Source: Ilex aquifolium
Lineage: Eukaryota > Streptophyta > Magnoliopsida > Aquifoliales > Aquifoliaceae
Length of the DNA: 64,000 nt
Assembly (NCBI GenBank): GCA_951799425.1
Contig: OX637410.1
Span: forward strand, 7,874,001 to 7,938,000
Direction of reading: 5' to 3'
Part shown: positions 63,863 to 64,000 of the stretch, one piece after another
Position numbering within the stretch: the stretch's first letter is position 1
How the letters are laid out: every line of letters starts with the position of its first letter
Made by a program: the position numbers and the translations under genes
Notes under the pieces: model-generated
What the model was told of the DNA's origin: nothing
Databases searched by the model: none
The model's input: only the letters and a program-made list of their open reading frames with translations

Positions 63863-64000
63863 CAACCAATTTGCATTTTATTGGCTTCTTTACCCTCCAA
63901 ACCATCCTTTAAGCTACCCCCTTCTTCTTCATTGACTTCAACCACTTCAACGGGGGTTTAACTCATGTCATTAACATCATTTCACCTACATTCACGCAAA

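Larger units (their letters stand above)
62300..64000 (-). repeat. Athila LTR on the minus strand, cut by the window end
   Basis: Reverse complement of the TGATTAGCAC LTR family. TGCTTGG (62300) is the CA-end, 62640-62700 matches the GGCATTCCCATTGG segment, and the last bases (reverse complement TTTGCGTGAATGTAGGTG) match 1650 of the 5' LTR, so about 107 bp are missing. There is no primer site on the left, so it is the outer end of a minus-strand 3' LTR or a solo LTR. It contains palindrome cluster E. Confidence 0.85.

Overview
This window is plant nuclear DNA. It is AT-rich and made almost entirely of transposable elements stacked inside one another; I found no host gene that I can support. 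The plant call rests on lineages known only from plants: Athila, Tat and Tekay-type Ty3/gypsy LTR elements (with tRNA-Asp-like, GGCGCCGTCTGTGGGA-type and tRNA-iMet-type primer sites) and a CACTA (En/Spm) element with tnp2 and tnpA-type genes. An angiosperm, probably a eudicot, is most likely, but the sequence does not identify the species.

Layout. 1-599 is flanking DNA. 600-1542 and 26363-27180 are two halves of one 21-bp minisatellite, split by an Athila element (1543-26362). Inside that Athila's protease codons sits a CACTA transposon (4000-19753, 3-bp duplication CTC). Inside the CACTA tnp2 gene a Tekay chromovirus landed (5-bp duplication ACACC). A later inversion flipped its left LTR together with the 3' half of tnp2, so the two Tekay LTRs (5791-8123 and 12776-15155) now face each other. 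27185-27500 and 39566-39675 hold AGCGATC repeats, each bordered on the outside by minisatellite DNA in opposite orientation. They may be the ends of an old MULE-like transposon that contains a zinc-knuckle C-terminus (32709-33200, +) and a convergent plant-transposon-protein gene (38988 to 35068, -), later broken by an Athila fragment (about 27785-32703) and a solo LTR (36262-38807).

41504-52158 is the best-preserved element. It is a Tat-lineage Ty3/gypsy retrotransposon on the minus strand with 565-bp LTRs, TSD AAAAT, gag, PR, RT, RNase H, archaeal-type RNase H and integrase, plus a spliced antisense gene with its own TATA box on the plus strand. 52430-64000 holds older debris: a Tat-like LTR with a regular 45-bp G-box array, a minus-strand Athila piece, a second Athila-like element (55682-62299) that lost its polymerase region, and an Athila LTR on the minus strand that runs off the window.

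The most unusual signal is a set of clustered, mostly CCGG-centred palindromes in the LTRs of unrelated families (CCTTCCGGAAGG in Athila, GTACCGGTAC in Tekay, ACCATCCGGATGGT in a second Athila-like family). Athila and Tekay clusters share a spacer (CCAGTAGGC / TTTGCCTACTGGAA). One palindrome has matched changes in both arms, the module is absent from a related solo LTR, and it marks a deletion endpoint. All coding regions here carry stops or frameshifts, so nothing in the window looks autonomous.
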